Under the pieces are notes generated by a model. The model was not told the origin of the DNA. It saw nothing but the letters and a program-made list of their open reading frames with translations, and made no database searches. 64,000 nt of DNA from Tritrichomonas musculus (taxonomy: Eukaryota; Parabasalia; Tritrichomonadida; Tritrichomonadidae): the NCBI GenBank assembly GCA_039105265.1, contig JAPFFF010000021.1:1612001-1676000 (forward strand), in the 5' to 3' direction. The position numbers and the translations under genes were made by a program. Of the stretch, positions 62,401 to 64,000 are shown piece by piece; the first letter of the stretch is position 1; each line of letters opens with the position of its first letter.

Positions 62401-63438
62401 TAAATAAATTTAATTTTTAAAAATCAACTTTTTCATAATATAAAATAAAAAATTGAATATTTTTTTTAATCAGACCAGTTTTGAGAGGAAATCGTGTGTA
62501 ATTTCTGAAGAAGGAGAAATAAAATTTTAAAATTGAATGCAAAAAGTTATATGTAACATTGAAATAGTGGTCTGATTTATCGAATCCAGTTTATTATTTT
62601 ATATTCAAATACATTTCCATTTTCTAATCATTTTGTTAAAAATAATTTAATCTTCAATGTGATTAAAAAAAATTCATTTTTTGGTTTTATGCCATATAGA
62701 TTTAACTTTTCTGAAATATCAAACAAATTCTAGATAATATAAAGTGTCAATACATATTTTCATATATGTGATATATATGATTATATACTATAAAATAATA
62801 ACATTTAATAGTGTGCAACTTTATTTCAAAATGAAATTTGCATCAAATACAATTCAATATATATCTAAAATTATTAGATATTATTTGGTTTTCATATCAT
62901 ATATAAGCTATATTTAGTATATATTTGATTTTCATTTGAAATACATTTATATTAAATAAAATAAGCATAAATTAAAACATTTTTTTGTACTTAACAGTTT
63001 TTGATAATAGTTTAGAAAAATTATTTCAAGCACCATTCTTAATTTATTGAATGATATAGTATAAATACAATTATTTTATTTCATTCAATTCTAAATTATT
63101 ATATCTTATTAAAAATAATTTGTAATTGTTATTAAAAATATTATAATATATATATGAATATAATTAAAAATAAATATCATATTCAATATTAGCAAATTCT
63201 AATTATAATATAAAAACATAAGAATTTAATTACTCAAATTTTCTGAGAAACAAAAATTGATAAAATTATATTTAAATTATAAATATAAAACAAAAGTATT
63301 ATTTTATCGTTGCACTCATGAGTTTATTAGAATTTTTTCCAAAAAACTCTAAGAATAATGCGATATTATTTTATTAAAAATTAACTTTTTAAGATAATTG
63401 TTTGCGGTATAAATTCAATGTAACAGCGTTTTTTTTAC
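62401..63438. other. AT-rich intergenic
   Basis: About 1 kb of very AT-rich sequence before the OvoA-like gene. A 10-bp inverted pair, AATCAGACCA at 62468 and its complement at 62568, bounds about 110 bases. No gene seen. Confidence 0.5.
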
Positions 63439-64000
63439 ATGAATAGAATTTTTGAATACAATTTGTTTAAAAAATTTTATATCACATATTCAAAATTAAT
63501 GCAACAACTCATCACATCTGAAGTTGATATACAACATTGTTTATGCATTGATGATAAACGCCAAGAAATTCTCGATTACTTTTTAAAAACTTGGGAAATC
63601 GATGAATTAACATGGAAACCTCTAAAAGATGATTCTGTATTTTATCTTAAAGGCGACCCATTACGTCATGATATTATATTTTATTATGGCCATACAGCCT
63701 CATTCTATATAAATAAATTAGTTATTTCAAAAGTCATCAAAACTCGTATTAATCCAGAAATGGAATCAATATTTGCTATTGGTGTTGACGAAATGAGCTG
63801 GGATGATTTGAACAGTAAACATTATAATTGGCCAAAAGTTGAAGATGTTCGAGTTTTCAGAAATAAAGTTAAAGAATTGGTTGTTAATTTAATTAAGACA
63901 CTTCCACTTCAAGTACCTATAACTTGGGACAATCCATTTTGGATAATCATGATGGGAATTGAACATACAAGAATTCATTTGGAAACATCATCGGTTTTAA
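63439..64000 (+). CDS. ovoA: OvoA-like 5-histidylcysteine sulfoxide synthase, N-terminal part
   Basis: The frame is open from the ATG at 63439 to the window edge (187 residues, truncated by the window). It matches the N-terminal DinB-type domain of OvoA segment by segment: DPLRHDIIFYYGHTASFYIN, RINPEMESIFAIGVDEMSW, DDLNSKHYNWP and WDNPFWIIMMGIEHTRIHLE. The iron ligands of the OvoA/EgtB family are visible: the His in YYGHT and the HX3HXE motif in HTRIHLE. OvoA is an Fe(II) enzyme that joins cysteine and histidine oxidatively, the first step of ovothiol synthesis; its other domains (FGE-sulfatase type, then sometimes a methyltransferase) would lie beyond the window. The IFAIGVDEMSWDDLN segment favours OvoA over EgtB. 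Confidence 0.9.
   Translation, partial: MNRIFEYNLFKKFYITYSKLMQQLITSEVDIQHCLCIDDKRQEILDYFLKTWEIDELTWKPLKDDSVFYLKGDPLRHDIIFYYGHTASFYINKLVISKVIKTRINPEMESIFAIGVDEMSWDDLNSKHYNWPKVEDVRVFRNKVKELVVNLIKTLPLQVPITWDNPFWIIMMGIEHTRIHLETSSVL

Noticed and set aside
62468-62577. 110-bp inverted pair as a MITE
   Set aside because: The arms are only 10 bases long and no target duplication is visible; chance is possible in such AT-rich DNA.
1-64000. CRISPR arrays, bacterial operons or riboswitches
   Set aside because: No regularly spaced repeats of that kind; gene style, spacing and tRNA features are eukaryotic.

Overview
The window looks like a chromosomal segment from a trichomonad parabasalid, most likely Tritrichomonas-like. 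The evidence is an extremely AT-rich sequence, long single-exon genes with no recognisable trichomonad introns, a BspA-like leucine-rich-repeat gene beside ankyrin genes, a multi-kinase-domain TKL protein, a UBR-type E3, Myb and CK1 proteins rich in Asn tracts, TCATT-type initiator motifs close upstream of a few start codons, and many DNA transposons. TAA, TAG and TGA all act as stops. The assignment rests on gene style, not on a database search.

Layout. 0.4-5.5 kb: a BspA-like LRR gene, ankyrin debris and an ankyrin gene, all on the minus strand. 5.6-10.9 kb: a complete-looking hAT transposon with TIRs and an 8-bp target duplication, carrying a transposase, a second gene on the opposite strand and a 132-bp minisatellite. 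10.9-14.8 kb: a broken E2/U-box gene followed by three short inverted-repeat elements. 14.8-35.7 kb is the main host-gene block: L-asparaginase, a four-domain TKL kinase, tRNA-Gln, a DPD/GltD-like Fe-S flavoprotein, a large unknown acidic/basic protein, a UBR-box/RING E3, a two-repeat Myb protein and a small unknown protein; a 492-bp hAT MITE lies in it.

36-50 kb is mostly mobile or satellite DNA. It holds a TA-flanked MITE, the fossil of a helicase-bearing virus-like or plasmid-like element with a 2-kb ATC-rich satellite and inverted repeats, flanked by inverted blocks of one 17-bp minisatellite, a 2,975-bp Tc1/mariner element with an open transposase, and a 1.5-kb TA-flanked inverted-repeat element with no clear gene. 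50-60.3 kb is a second host block: a CID protein and an SLC35-like transporter in divergent orientation, a CK1 kinase, a HAD phosphatase, a BAR-like protein and a protein made of about eight ubiquitin-like domains. tRNA-Tyr(GTA) with a tiny intron follows, and directly behind it a fossil integrase-bearing element. The window ends inside a gene that closely resembles OvoA, the ovothiol-forming sulfoxide synthase.

There is no operon-like logic; the genes are independent. Themes are ubiquitin biology (UBR E3, E2/U-box relic, UBL array), signalling (TKL and CK1 kinases), transcription (Myb, CID), redox metabolism (Fe-S flavoprotein, OvoA) and repeated insertion of cut-and-paste transposons into the AT-rich spacers.
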